NCBI GenBank assembly: GCA_021784785.1
Contig: JAJYHJ010000121.1
Coordinates: 1 to 38,187 of the forward strand
Reading direction: 5' to 3'
From: Actinomycetes bacterium
Lineage (GTDB): Bacteria > Actinomycetota > Acidimicrobiia > Acidimicrobiales > Acidimicrobiaceae
DNA: 38,187 bases
The translations under genes and the position numbers were made by a program. The stretch's first letter is position 1; each line of letters begins with the position of its first letter. Positions 16,606 through 24,696 of this stretch are shown piece after piece. A model generated the notes under the pieces. The model saw only the letters and a program-made list of their open reading frames with translations, was not told the DNA's origin and ran no database searches.

Positions 16606-17532
16606 ATGGATGTACAACCGATACTAGTAACCGAGGGCCTCACAAAACGCTACGGGGATCGCCTTGCGGTCGACAACGTCAATCTCACGATTCCCAAAGG
16701 GGTAGCCTTTGGATACCTTGGACCTAATGGTGCGGGAAAAACAACTCTAATCAAAATGTTGCTAGGTCTAACAAAGGTGACCTCCGGAAAGATGCAAATT
16801 CGCGGCTATGAACTACCAGAGCACAGACAGGCTTCCCTATCAAGAGTCGGCGCAATCATCGAAGAGCCACGATTTTTGCCACACCTTACGGGAAGAGAAA
16901 ACCTGGAGGTATTCGCATCTGTACGAGGACCAGACTCCTTTGCAAATATATCTAGTGCACTTGAAAGAGTTGGTTTAAAGGACCGAAGTGACGATAAAGT
17001 TTCCAAGTACTCGCTAGGTATGCGCCAGAGACTAGGCATCGCCAGATGCCTCTTATGTGACCCAGAACTGCTTATTCTCGACGAACCTATGAATGGGCTT
17101 GACCCAGCTGGAATATTAGAGTTCCGTTATCTGATTCGCTCTTTCGTAGACGAGGGTCGTACCGTCGTGATCTCTTCGCATCTCTTGGACGAGATCGAAA
17201 AGACCTGTGACGCCGTGGCGATCGTAGATAGAGGAAAGGTCGTAAGACAAGGAACTATAGCAGAGATGACAGCCAATGAATCAGGTGTCATACGGGCAGC
17301 AACAGATAACTCCGCGTTAGCACAAAAGATTTTAGGCACATCCAATCTAGTGGACGACGTATCTATAGATGAGAACAACGAAATACTCATTACCCCCAGA
17401 ACAGGGGTTAAGACGGCCGAGCTAACTCGCATTTTAGTACTTGCAGATATCGGAGTTGAGTCTATCTATCAAGAAAAAACCACTTTAGAGGATGAGTTTT
17501 TATCGATCACACAGTCAGGAGTTGATGTTTAA
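16606..17532 (+). CDS. ABC transporter ATP-binding protein
   Basis: ATPase of an ABC-2 type exporter. Walker A is GPNGAGKTT (39-47), the signature is SLGMRQRLG, and Walker B is LLILDEPMNGLDP with the switch histidine in ISSHLLDEIE. After the ATPase domain (to about 215) comes a C-terminal extension of some 90 residues typical of drug or bacteriocin exporter ATPases. Its stop overlaps the start of the permease gene by one base (TAATG), so translation is coupled. A sensor kinase and regulator follow in the same direction, which suggests an exporter that is sensed and controlled by its own two-component system. Substrate unknown. No good ribosome site precedes ATG 16606. Confidence 0.93.
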   Translation: MDVQPILVTEGLTKRYGDRLAVDNVNLTIPKGVAFGYLGPNGAGKTTLIKMLLGLTKVTSGKMQIRGYELPEHRQASLSRVGAIIEEPRFLPHLTGRENLEVFASVRGPDSFANISSALERVGLKDRSDDKVSKYSLGMRQRLGIARCLLCDPELLILDEPMNGLDPAGILEFRYLIRSFVDEGRTVVISSHLLDEIEKTCDAVAIVDRGKVVRQGTIAEMTANESGVIRAATDNSALAQKILGTSNLVDDVSIDENNEILITPRTGVKTAELTRILVLADIGVESIYQEKTTLEDEFLSITQSGVDV

Positions 17533-18353
17533 TGACTACACAACTTAAAGAACAGCCAAGCTCGTTTGATGCAGACAGCAACGGTTGGTTGATTAAGGCG
17601 ATGGTACGGTCTGAGCTGCTAAAACTACGTAAACGTCGCGGCCTGTTCTGGACCACGTTGACGTTAAGTGTCGGCGCAGTAGTGGTTTACTTTGGGGTCA
17701 TAGAACTGATGCACCTAATATCTCCAGCAACCCATGGACCGGCTGGAGGGGCCACAGACCTAAGCAGAGCAGTGACAATCATGACCTTAATCGGTGGCAC
17801 TGGGGCAATCCTCGTCGGCGCCACGGCTGGGGCAGGAGATGCGAGCGGGATATTCAGAGACCTAGTCGCAACGGGTCGCTCAAGAGTAGCACTATTTCTC
17901 GCTCGAATTCCTGGCGCAATTGCGCTATACCTTCCAATGATTATCGTGGCGTACGCGATTACCTGGCTAGTTACCGTCTCGCTGGCCGGCACTAATCCTC
18001 ACGCAACCATCGGAACGTTGGTTCAAGACGGTGTGGTAATCGTTATTGCTGCCGTATTTAACTTAATTCTTTCCTTAGCAGTGGCGTCATTGACTCTATC
18101 GATGTCAACAACCATCGCCATCTTGATGGCTTGGCAGTTCATCGTTCAGAACCTTCTAATAAACATAACGTACTTTGGTGTCTATCGAGAGGGCTTACCG
18201 TTGTCTTCGATTGGCACTATGTTACCAAAGGCTCGAGGTCCGGTATCTAGCGTGTCTGGTGAGAGTATTCTTGTAGCTTCGCTTGTTCTCGCAGTCTGGA
18301 CTATAGTGGCAATTGCCCTTGGCGCCTATAGAACCAAGACCGTGGACGCGTAA
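17532..18353 (+). CDS. ABC-2 type permease
   Basis: A 273-aa membrane protein with about six hydrophobic helices: roughly 40-60, 80-100, 118-142, 160-185, 190-212 and 245-265. It starts with a cytoplasmic tail carrying LLKLRKRRG, a common feature of ABC-2 permeases. It is the membrane partner of the ATPase just upstream, whose stop codon overlaps this start. Sequence does not show what is exported; related pairs move antibiotics, lipids or peptides. Confidence 0.85.
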   Translation: MTTQLKEQPSSFDADSNGWLIKAMVRSELLKLRKRRGLFWTTLTLSVGAVVVYFGVIELMHLISPATHGPAGGATDLSRAVTIMTLIGGTGAILVGATAGAGDASGIFRDLVATGRSRVALFLARIPGAIALYLPMIIVAYAITWLVTVSLAGTNPHATIGTLVQDGVVIVIAAVFNLILSLAVASLTLSMSTTIAILMAWQFIVQNLLINITYFGVYREGLPLSSIGTMLPKARGPVSSVSGESILVASLVLAVWTIVAIALGAYRTKTVDA

Positions 18354-18382
18354 CCCCGCATATTATGCCCTAACGGGATAGG

Positions 18383-19636
18383 ATGGATTTTGCTATGGGT
18401 GCGATCAGAGACGACGACTACACTTCTCATCTTGATGACTACGCACCAAAAGTTAGCTGGCATCTTCCAGACAAACTCATAGATGTCGGACTGGTGGCGG
18501 CTCTCACCGTCATAGATCTATTAGCAACAGTACTCATCTTTTCATTTCTAGATCACCACAGTCACAATATCACCTTGATCTTCGTTGGACTACTAGCAAA
18601 CGTCCTTCAATCCGCAGCCCTTCTTTGGCGAAGAACACGTCCTAAAGAGGTCTTAGTAACGATCACGGTTCTCACTGTATTTGTCTCGTTCCTCCGCGCT
18701 TTCACTAGAGTTTTTACTCTTCCGCTAGCACTTCTTATAGCTGTTTACAGCTTCGCTCTTGTTGCACGACCAAGCCTTATGTGGAAGTGGAGTATTCTAC
18801 TTTGGACCTCAATCTTCATTCCCGAAATGATTATCTACCATCCGAATCTATCCAGCACACTTCCACTGGTTCTGATGCCCACGTTAGTAGTGGGAGTAGG
18901 GACAAGTACCGGCCTTTTCTTCGGTACACGTCGTAAGTATATAGCTCAGCTCCAAGAACGTACAAAGACATTAGAGCGAGAACAAGTCCTCTTAACAGAT
19001 CGGGCGGTAGCTGCTGAAAGAGTTAGAATCGCTCGGGAGCTCCACGACATAATCTCCCACCATATAGCACTTATCGTTATTCAGTCAGGAGCCGCCTACG
19101 CGGTGGTTGGTCAAGATCCCGAAAAGGCTCGGGCCGCCATATCAGCCATGGGTGAGATGGGTCGGTCAGCGCTAGGAGAGATGAGAAGGATGCTTGGAGT
19201 GCTACGCACCGCTGATGCCTCTGATACGCCATTAGACCCCGCTCCCGGGATCTTTGAACTAAATGACCTGATCTCTAGAAGCCAAGATGCTGGTGTCGCA
19301 ATCAAAGCCGAGGTTCCAGATGACCTTAACTCGCTTTCGGAACAGTATCAACTCGTCATCTATCGCATCGTCCAAGAGTCACTTACAAATGTCGTAAAAC
19401 ACGCACCAAGATCAACGGTTTTGCTCAAGATCGAACGTTCAAATGAGAGGATAACAGTTGTAGTTATAAATTCTGGGCCTCTCGACACTGTGCCAACAAA
19501 TAACAGAGGGCACGGAATCTCTGGAATGAGAGAACGGGTAGAACTATATGGGGGACTTCTTGAAGCAAGCTACGATGGTGATGGCTATCGTGTCCACGCA
19601 GAGATTCCACTGTTAGAACTACGCCAGGTATCTTAG
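18383..19636 (+). CDS. Two-component sensor histidine kinase (NarL/LuxR class)
   Basis: The N-terminal half has about five or six membrane helices (from about 36 to 180) and almost no extracytoplasmic loop, so it probably senses within the membrane or through the exporter. A short coiled coil (IAQLQERTKTLEREQ) leads to a HisKA_3 dimerisation domain with the phosphorylated histidine in ARELHDIISHH (H221). The C-terminal ATPase domain has an N box (YRIVQESLTNVVKHA) and a G box (RGHGISGMRERVELYGG). It lies 29 nt behind the permease and 1 nt ahead of the response regulator. Start ATG 18383 is used; ATG 18395 has a better-spaced ribosome site. Confidence 0.93.
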   Translation: MDFAMGAIRDDDYTSHLDDYAPKVSWHLPDKLIDVGLVAALTVIDLLATVLIFSFLDHHSHNITLIFVGLLANVLQSAALLWRRTRPKEVLVTITVLTVFVSFLRAFTRVFTLPLALLIAVYSFALVARPSLMWKWSILLWTSIFIPEMIIYHPNLSSTLPLVLMPTLVVGVGTSTGLFFGTRRKYIAQLQERTKTLEREQVLLTDRAVAAERVRIARELHDIISHHIALIVIQSGAAYAVVGQDPEKARAAISAMGEMGRSALGEMRRMLGVLRTADASDTPLDPAPGIFELNDLISRSQDAGVAIKAEVPDDLNSLSEQYQLVIYRIVQESLTNVVKHAPRSTVLLKIERSNERITVVVINSGPLDTVPTNNRGHGISGMRERVELYGGLLEASYDGDGYRVHAEIPLLELRQVS

Positions 19637-19637
19637 A

Positions 19638-20273
19638 GTGATCAGGATCGTAGTAGCAGATGACCAAGAGATGATACGGTCTGGACTTAAGACTATCTTA
19701 GAGGCAGAAGGCGATATCGAAGTGGTCGGGGAAGCCGGAGACGGAGAAGCAGTCGTAGATGTTGTCAAGCGATACACGCCTGACCTGGTATTAATGGATA
19801 TACGAATGCCAAAAGTAGACGGAATTGAAGCCACAAGGCGACTAAAAGACTCCAAAGTTTTGATCCTCACGACCTTTCATCTTGATGAGTATGTCCTTAG
19901 AGCCCTCGTAGCAGGAGCAAGTGGGTTCCTCCTAAAAGATGCAACCTCCGAGCAGCTCGTAGCAGCGGTTCGTGCTGTTTATAGTGGCGACTCCGCCTTG
20001 TCTAAGTCCGTGACACAAACTCTCGTTCGCTTTATAAATCAAAATAACAAAGATCCACTTCCCCCACCTCCACGCTTGTCCGAGCTAACAGCTCGCGAAC
20101 TAGAGGTCCTCATGCTCATTGCCAAGGGTCTGTCTAATCAAGAGATCGGAAGCGAGTTATTTTTATCTGAAGCGACCGTTAAGACCCATGTGTCGAAACT
20201 TCTCTACAAGTTACAACTCAGAGATAGGGTCCAAGCGGTCGTCTTTGTGCACAAATATGGAATCTTATCTTAG
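19638..20273 (+). CDS. Two-component response regulator, NarL/LuxR family
   Basis: A 211-aa regulator: receiver domain (1-120) with the acidic pair D8/D9, phosphoacceptor D54 in LVLMDIRMPK and the conserved lysine in FLLKDAT, then a LuxR-type helix-turn-helix (about 146-205; LTARELEVL, SNQEIG, ATVKTHVSKLL). Start is GTG 19638, one base after the kinase stop, so the two are translated together. It most likely controls the exporter genes upstream in the same block. Confidence 0.95.
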   Translation: MIRIVVADDQEMIRSGLKTILEAEGDIEVVGEAGDGEAVVDVVKRYTPDLVLMDIRMPKVDGIEATRRLKDSKVLILTTFHLDEYVLRALVAGASGFLLKDATSEQLVAAVRAVYSGDSALSKSVTQTLVRFINQNNKDPLPPPPRLSELTARELEVLMLIAKGLSNQEIGSELFLSEATVKTHVSKLLYKLQLRDRVQAVVFVHKYGILS

Positions 20274-20299
20274 AGTAATAGAGAATCCGGTGAGTAACA

Positions 20300-20649
20300 A
20301 AGCGCTCGCCTTCTGGCCATACGCAAAGCGCCAAGGTGGCCATCAATGGTATGCTCTTATCGTTAGCTCGCTCAAAGCACATCCACATACGAAGGCGACG
20401 AGTTCATGTAAATCATGCATCATCATTTAGAAGCCCTTGTATAGCCTACAAAGTCGAAGCAGTTGACCTATCTATGCAAGCAGTGGACTAACTATGACCC
20501 ACGTGATAGGAACTATAGTGGATCAGCAACGAGCTTGAATCTTTGGGCACTTTCTCCTTTCTTGAGGGCCCCTGCAACATCGAAATTGGCGGTTATGCCT
20601 GTTTGCGGCGGTCGTTTTAGACCAGAAGCTAAGCGGCCCATGGTCTAAA
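20300..20649 (+). pseudogene. Decayed 3' end of an IS200/IS605-type tnpB
   Basis: No intact gene is here, but pieces of a TnpB C-terminus can be read in two frames. The first half of the zinc ribbon appears as KATSSCKSCIII and ends in a stop at 20430. After a frame change the second half appears as LCKQW (its second cysteine mutated to Trp), followed by DPRDRN, SLNLWAL and the tail CGGRFRPEAKRP, ending in TAA near 20649. Order and spacing match TnpB: CxxC, CxxC, the RuvC DRxxN motif, and a Gly/Arg/Pro tail. The recognition is by eye and the 5' part is not identified. The rest of the gene-free stretch to 21202 shows nothing I recognise. Confidence 0.45.
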
Positions 20650-20651
20650 AC
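20614..20651. repeat. Inverted repeat, 11-bp arms
   Basis: GTTTTAGACCA (20614-20624) and TGGTCTAAAAC (20641-20651) form a perfect 11-bp stem with a 16-nt loop. The right arm contains the stop codon of the tnpB-like remnant. It could be a folded part of a former transposon guide RNA or end, or a factor-independent hairpin; there is no T-run after it. Confidence 0.6.
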
Positions 20652-21202
20652 TTACGTAGTTCCCACCTCAATTTGTCTAAATTCCTTTAGGCGAATGGAA
20701 ATCTAGTGGCGGTCATGGTACCTAGGAAATACATCGATAAAAACACCTGGTCACAAAGGACGAGCGTGGTCAATATGGAGATCTACTAAGAAATATTATC
20801 CAGCAAGTTCTGCGAGGGATTCTAGAACCAAAGATGGATCAGGCACTTGGTTAGCCCGGTCTGAACGTAGTGGTCACGGTGCCAATAGCCATTTCAGTCC
20901 GTCCGCCTACGCGTACGTTGAGATAGCGATTCACAGTAGTGCCCAAGACTTTTTAGTCATTCAAGAGCATGTACCAACAACCAATAGATCCTTACTTTTC
21001 TCCTGCCTCTAAGATCCATTTTGCTTGCTTTCAGCCAGCATTAACCTGTTGACTCTTTCCTCAAATCATCATTTACACTGGGAACACCCCAGAACGCTAG
21101 CCAAGCTTCGACAGTTCGCATGGCCTAAAGCCAGTCTCGCCTGCTGTCGAAGATGTATCATGGAAGGGTCTCCAACAAAAAGATGGACGGAGGCAGAATT
21201 GA

Positions 21203-23896
21203 ATGAAGAGTTCTAACGGCGCAAAACGCATATTCGTTTGGCGCGATGCAATTTGGCGAGTAGTGGTCAGCACAACCGACCCTTTTGTCTCGCCAACTAC
21301 GATCTCTCTCCAGGAACTCGAAGGTCGCCTTTGGATTGCACGCCTTTTCGTCGGAGGTCTGTACTTTCTCGCCGTGCTGCTGCTTCACACTAAAGTCGAG
21401 AGTGTACTACTCGGTACTGCAACTTTTGCTTATGTCCTAGGGTACATACTTCTTAAATTGAGTCAAATCAGATGTCCATGGTTTTGCGGCCTGCTATTTA
21501 CCCTAGACATCTCCTTTATCACTGTATCAGCGATGCTTACCGGAGGATCGCATAGTATCCTTTGGTCTCTGTATCTCTTCCCAGTGGCCGTCATGTCAGT
21601 CACGAGGGGAACTCGCGCGGCGTTCGTGTTGGGAACTGTTGTTCTTGTCCTGAGAGCAATAGTGGGAAATAATCTCAGTTCATCCGCACGCTTCGTTCCA
21701 GATCGGGCTCTCATCTACGGAATCGCATTAATTGTCGGTGCTGTACATGGATACGTAACCAAAAGTCAGAGCAGCCTCACCAAGGCGATGATCACCTTGC
21801 AACAAGGCGTCCTTGGGTTTACATCCGAGGAGTCGATCACAGACCTTCTAAGTCGAAGCGTTGCCCTTGGTGCGGAACTGACCGGTGCCACCTACGGGGC
21901 AGTATCGGTTTGGAATGAGAACAATGAAAACGTATACTTTCAAACCTTCGGATTAACAGAGGCAGAGACTGCAAGTCTAGGCCATGCACCACATGCAAGT
22001 GGTCTGCTTCTTGCGACAGCCCAATCAAAAACTCCAATCCGTCTACTCGATACAGGAACGGCTTTAGGAGAGCTGCATCTACCCCCTGGACATCCTCAAA
22101 TCAGCAACTTCCTCGGCGTACCAATCACTTCAGTCGATAGTCTCAAAGGAGCATTCTACCTCATAAATAAGGTCAATTCCCGGTCTTTCACGTTAGAGGA
22201 CGAGCGTTTATGCCAGATGATGGCTGGTCACGCAGCTTCCGCTTTGGTTATTCGGAGGCTAGTTGAGGACCAAAAAGAGATGCACGACTCCTTGCTAGAA
22301 ATGCTCACGAAGATCAACGACGCTCGTGAACACGCTTCCACAGGTCACTCTGAACGCGTTCGGAGTTACGCCCGCGCTCTTGCAAAGCGAGTCGGGATCA
22401 AAGGAGAGCAACTCGAACTCATAGCCGCTGCTGGCCTGCTCCATGACATTGGGAAAATAGGGGTCCCTGAGTCTATCCTTGGCAAACCCGGACCGCTTAC
22501 AGATGAAGAGCGTTCGCTCATGATGACCCATTCAACGATAGGAGCAGAGATTGTCTCCCAAGCGGTATCGCTTTCGGGTGCGGCACCATTCGTCCGACAC
22601 CACCATGAACATTGGAATGGACGCGGTTACCCAGACTCTCTGAAGGAGGATCACATACCTCTTGGTGCTCGAATTGTCGCGATCGCCGATGCATTAGATG
22701 CCATCACCGACAGCCGACCCTATAGATCAGCAAGATCTCTCTCTGCTGCGATCAATGAGATCACTAACTGTGCAGGGTCGCAGTTTGATCCTCAACTCGT
22801 TGCATATCTGCCCGATGTTGTCACAGAGGTCTTAGGTAGCTTCCAAAGTCAGAAGGAAATGTTGGTGCATCGTCACGAACCAACTCTCGCCGAACAACAT
22901 AGTGCAGCTAGATCGGCTGGATGGCGTCTATTCACTCGCCTGGCCAAAGAACTTGATTCGCTCCTTGATCCTAACAAGACCGCCGACCAGATCCTAAAGC
23001 TCCTATGTAGTGACCTTGACGTGTCAGGGGCGGCTATCGCTCTTTTAGAACAAAGCGGCAGTGCACTCAAGGTCATTGCTTGGGAGGGGGTACCTGTACT
23101 TGTACCTCTCGGGACTGTCCTACAAAAAGGAGAGGGACTGCCTTGGTTCGCTTTAGAAAGCGGTCAAACTCAGGTCATCGTTGATGTCGTGTCACACCCA
23201 AGATACGGGGGATTGCAAAACGTGGAAACCGCAACCGCAGCCTATCTTACCCTAAGGGCAAGCGGGAAAACGGCCGGTGTGCTAATACTTTATCGCCCTC
23301 TACCGCAAAGCTTCGGAGAGCAGGAGATCGCTTACCTTGAAGCAGTGGCGACTCCAGTTGCAGAGTTACTACTTATAGCTCAACTTCACCATGATGTACA
23401 GGAAGCATCCATCACCGACTCGCTAACTAATGTGCGAAATCGACGATACGGGATTGAGCGCCTTACCCAGGCGTGTGCTCGTCAGATCCGAAGCGGCACC
23501 ACATTTTCGCTCATTCTTTTAGACCTTGATGGATTTAAGGCGATAAATGACAAATTTGGTCATCAGGCCGGAGATATGATACTTCAAGAAGCGGTAAAAC
23601 TTATAGAACAGTGCCTAAGGGTCGAAGATGTACTGGCCCGTTATGGAGGCGACGAGTTCTTAATTATTACGAGCGCCGGATCGCCACAAGATACATTAAC
23701 TCTCACAAAGAGACTAGCCTCATCGACCGAGTATCAAAGTATCCATTTCGAAGGGCACAACATAATGCTGCCACGCTGGTCCACTGGAATCGCTAACTGT
23801 CCCAAAGATGGAAGTTCGGCAAACGAACTTCTTCATATCGCCGATAAACGGCTCTACGCAGACAAGCGTTCAAGAACCTTGGGAACGAGTACATAG
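21203..23896 (+). CDS. Membrane GAF / HD-GYP / GAF / GGDEF protein (c-di-GMP synthesis and breakdown)
   Basis: An 897-aa signalling protein. The N-terminus has about five or six membrane helices (43-185), then a GAF domain (about 205-355), an HD-GYP phosphodiesterase domain (about 365-540), a second GAF (about 590-740) and a C-terminal GGDEF cyclase domain (about 745-893). Both catalytic domains look intact: HD in LLHDIGKIG (H414, D415), HHEHWNGRGYP (GYP 475-477), and GGDEF at 815-819. The inhibitory site RVED lies exactly five residues before GGDEF. It may switch between making and degrading c-di-GMP according to GAF ligands. Start ATG 21203 has GGAGG 9-10 nt upstream. It stands alone between a decayed region and recR, with which it is convergent; the 180-nt gap there shows no clear terminator. 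Confidence 0.93.
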   Translation: MKSSNGAKRIFVWRDAIWRVVVSTTDPFVSPTTISLQELEGRLWIARLFVGGLYFLAVLLLHTKVESVLLGTATFAYVLGYILLKLSQIRCPWFCGLLFTLDISFITVSAMLTGGSHSILWSLYLFPVAVMSVTRGTRAAFVLGTVVLVLRAIVGNNLSSSARFVPDRALIYGIALIVGAVHGYVTKSQSSLTKAMITLQQGVLGFTSEESITDLLSRSVALGAELTGATYGAVSVWNENNENVYFQTFGLTEAETASLGHAPHASGLLLATAQSKTPIRLLDTGTALGELHLPPGHPQISNFLGVPITSVDSLKGAFYLINKVNSRSFTLEDERLCQMMAGHAASALVIRRLVEDQKEMHDSLLEMLTKINDAREHASTGHSERVRSYARALAKRVGIKGEQLELIAAAGLLHDIGKIGVPESILGKPGPLTDEERSLMMTHSTIGAEIVSQAVSLSGAAPFVRHHHEHWNGRGYPDSLKEDHIPLGARIVAIADALDAITDSRPYRSARSLSAAINEITNCAGSQFDPQLVAYLPDVVTEVLGSFQSQKEMLVHRHEPTLAEQHSAARSAGWRLFTRLAKELDSLLDPNKTADQILKLLCSDLDVSGAAIALLEQSGSALKVIAWEGVPVLVPLGTVLQKGEGLPWFALESGQTQVIVDVVSHPRYGGLQNVETATAAYLTLRASGKTAGVLILYRPLPQSFGEQEIAYLEAVATPVAELLLIAQLHHDVQEASITDSLTNVRNRRYGIERLTQACARQIRSGTTFSLILLDLDGFKAINDKFGHQAGDMILQEAVKLIEQCLRVEDVLARYGGDEFLIITSAGSPQDTLTLTKRLASSTEYQSIHFEGHNIMLPRWSTGIANCPKDGSSANELLHIADKRLYADKRSRTLGTST

Positions 23897-24078
23897 GGAC
23901 AACCCGATATCTACCGCCATCTATAGTCTGTTGAATCCACACTGTAGGTTAAACCCCTTCCCTAATTCCCTCGGCGTCAACGCTGGCCTGATTCCTTGCC
24001 TAGAATCTTTAGTCACGCATTAGGTAAAGTTCGCATGATCCATCGGGTAGTCACTTGGACTTAGACACACCTATTTTA

Positions 24079-24693
24079 TTAGTTAGTTCCGCCACTTAGG
24101 ACACGCCGTCCAACAAGTGCCCTACCCAGAGTCAGCTCATCCGCGTACTCTAAGTCACCTCCAACTGGAAGCCCACTAGCCAGCCTTGAGATCGTGATAC
24201 CACTATCTGCTAGAAGTCTCGCTACATATAGAGCTGTGGCCTCTCCTTCAAGGTTTGGGTTTGTGCAAACAATCACCTCATGTATCTCGGCATGGCGGGA
24301 GAGTCTAGCTAGAAGTTCCTTGATTCGGATGCGATCGGGACCGATCCCATCAATGGGATTAAGCGTCCCTCCAAGAACGTGGTATAGACCCTTATACTCC
24401 TTGGTCTTTTCAATAGCGATCACGTCTCGGGGTTCTTCCACAAGACAGATCGTTCCTTGATCCCGGTCAGAGTCGTCACAGATCGTACATAACTCATGCT
24501 CGGAGAGATTATAGCAACTAGAGCAAAACTTGACTGTTTCCTTACACTCCACAATTGCTTGTGATAGGCGAAGTGCACTCTCCTTATCAGACTTTAGCAG
24601 GTAGAACGCAATACGTTGTGCTGATTTAGGTCCAATCCCAGGAAGTCTTCCGAGTTCATCTATGAGCGTTTGTACAGAAGGGGTATAGAACAA
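24079..24693 (-). CDS. recR: Recombination mediator RecR
   Basis: Works with RecO, and RecF, to load RecA on gapped DNA. The 204-aa protein has the helix-hairpin-helix [17 protein letters not shown], a four-cysteine zinc finger ([16 protein letters not shown]), and a Toprim domain with [11 protein letters not shown] and [12 protein letters not shown], ending [16 protein letters not shown]. Length is standard. Start is TTG 24691-24693, three bases behind the dnaX stop, preceded by GGCGGG. dnaX-recR is a common pairing in bacteria. Confidence 0.96.
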   Translation of the reverse strand: MFYTPSVQTLIDELGRLPGIGPKSAQRIAFYLLKSDKESALRLSQAIVECKETVKFCSSCYNLSEHELCTICDDSDRDQGTICLVEEPRDVIAIEKTKEYKGLYHVLGGTLNPIDGIGPDRIRIKELLARLSRHAEIHEVIVCTNPNLEGEATALYVARLLADSGITISRLASGLPVGGDLEYADELTLGRALVGRRVLSGGTN

Positions 24694-24696
24694 CTA

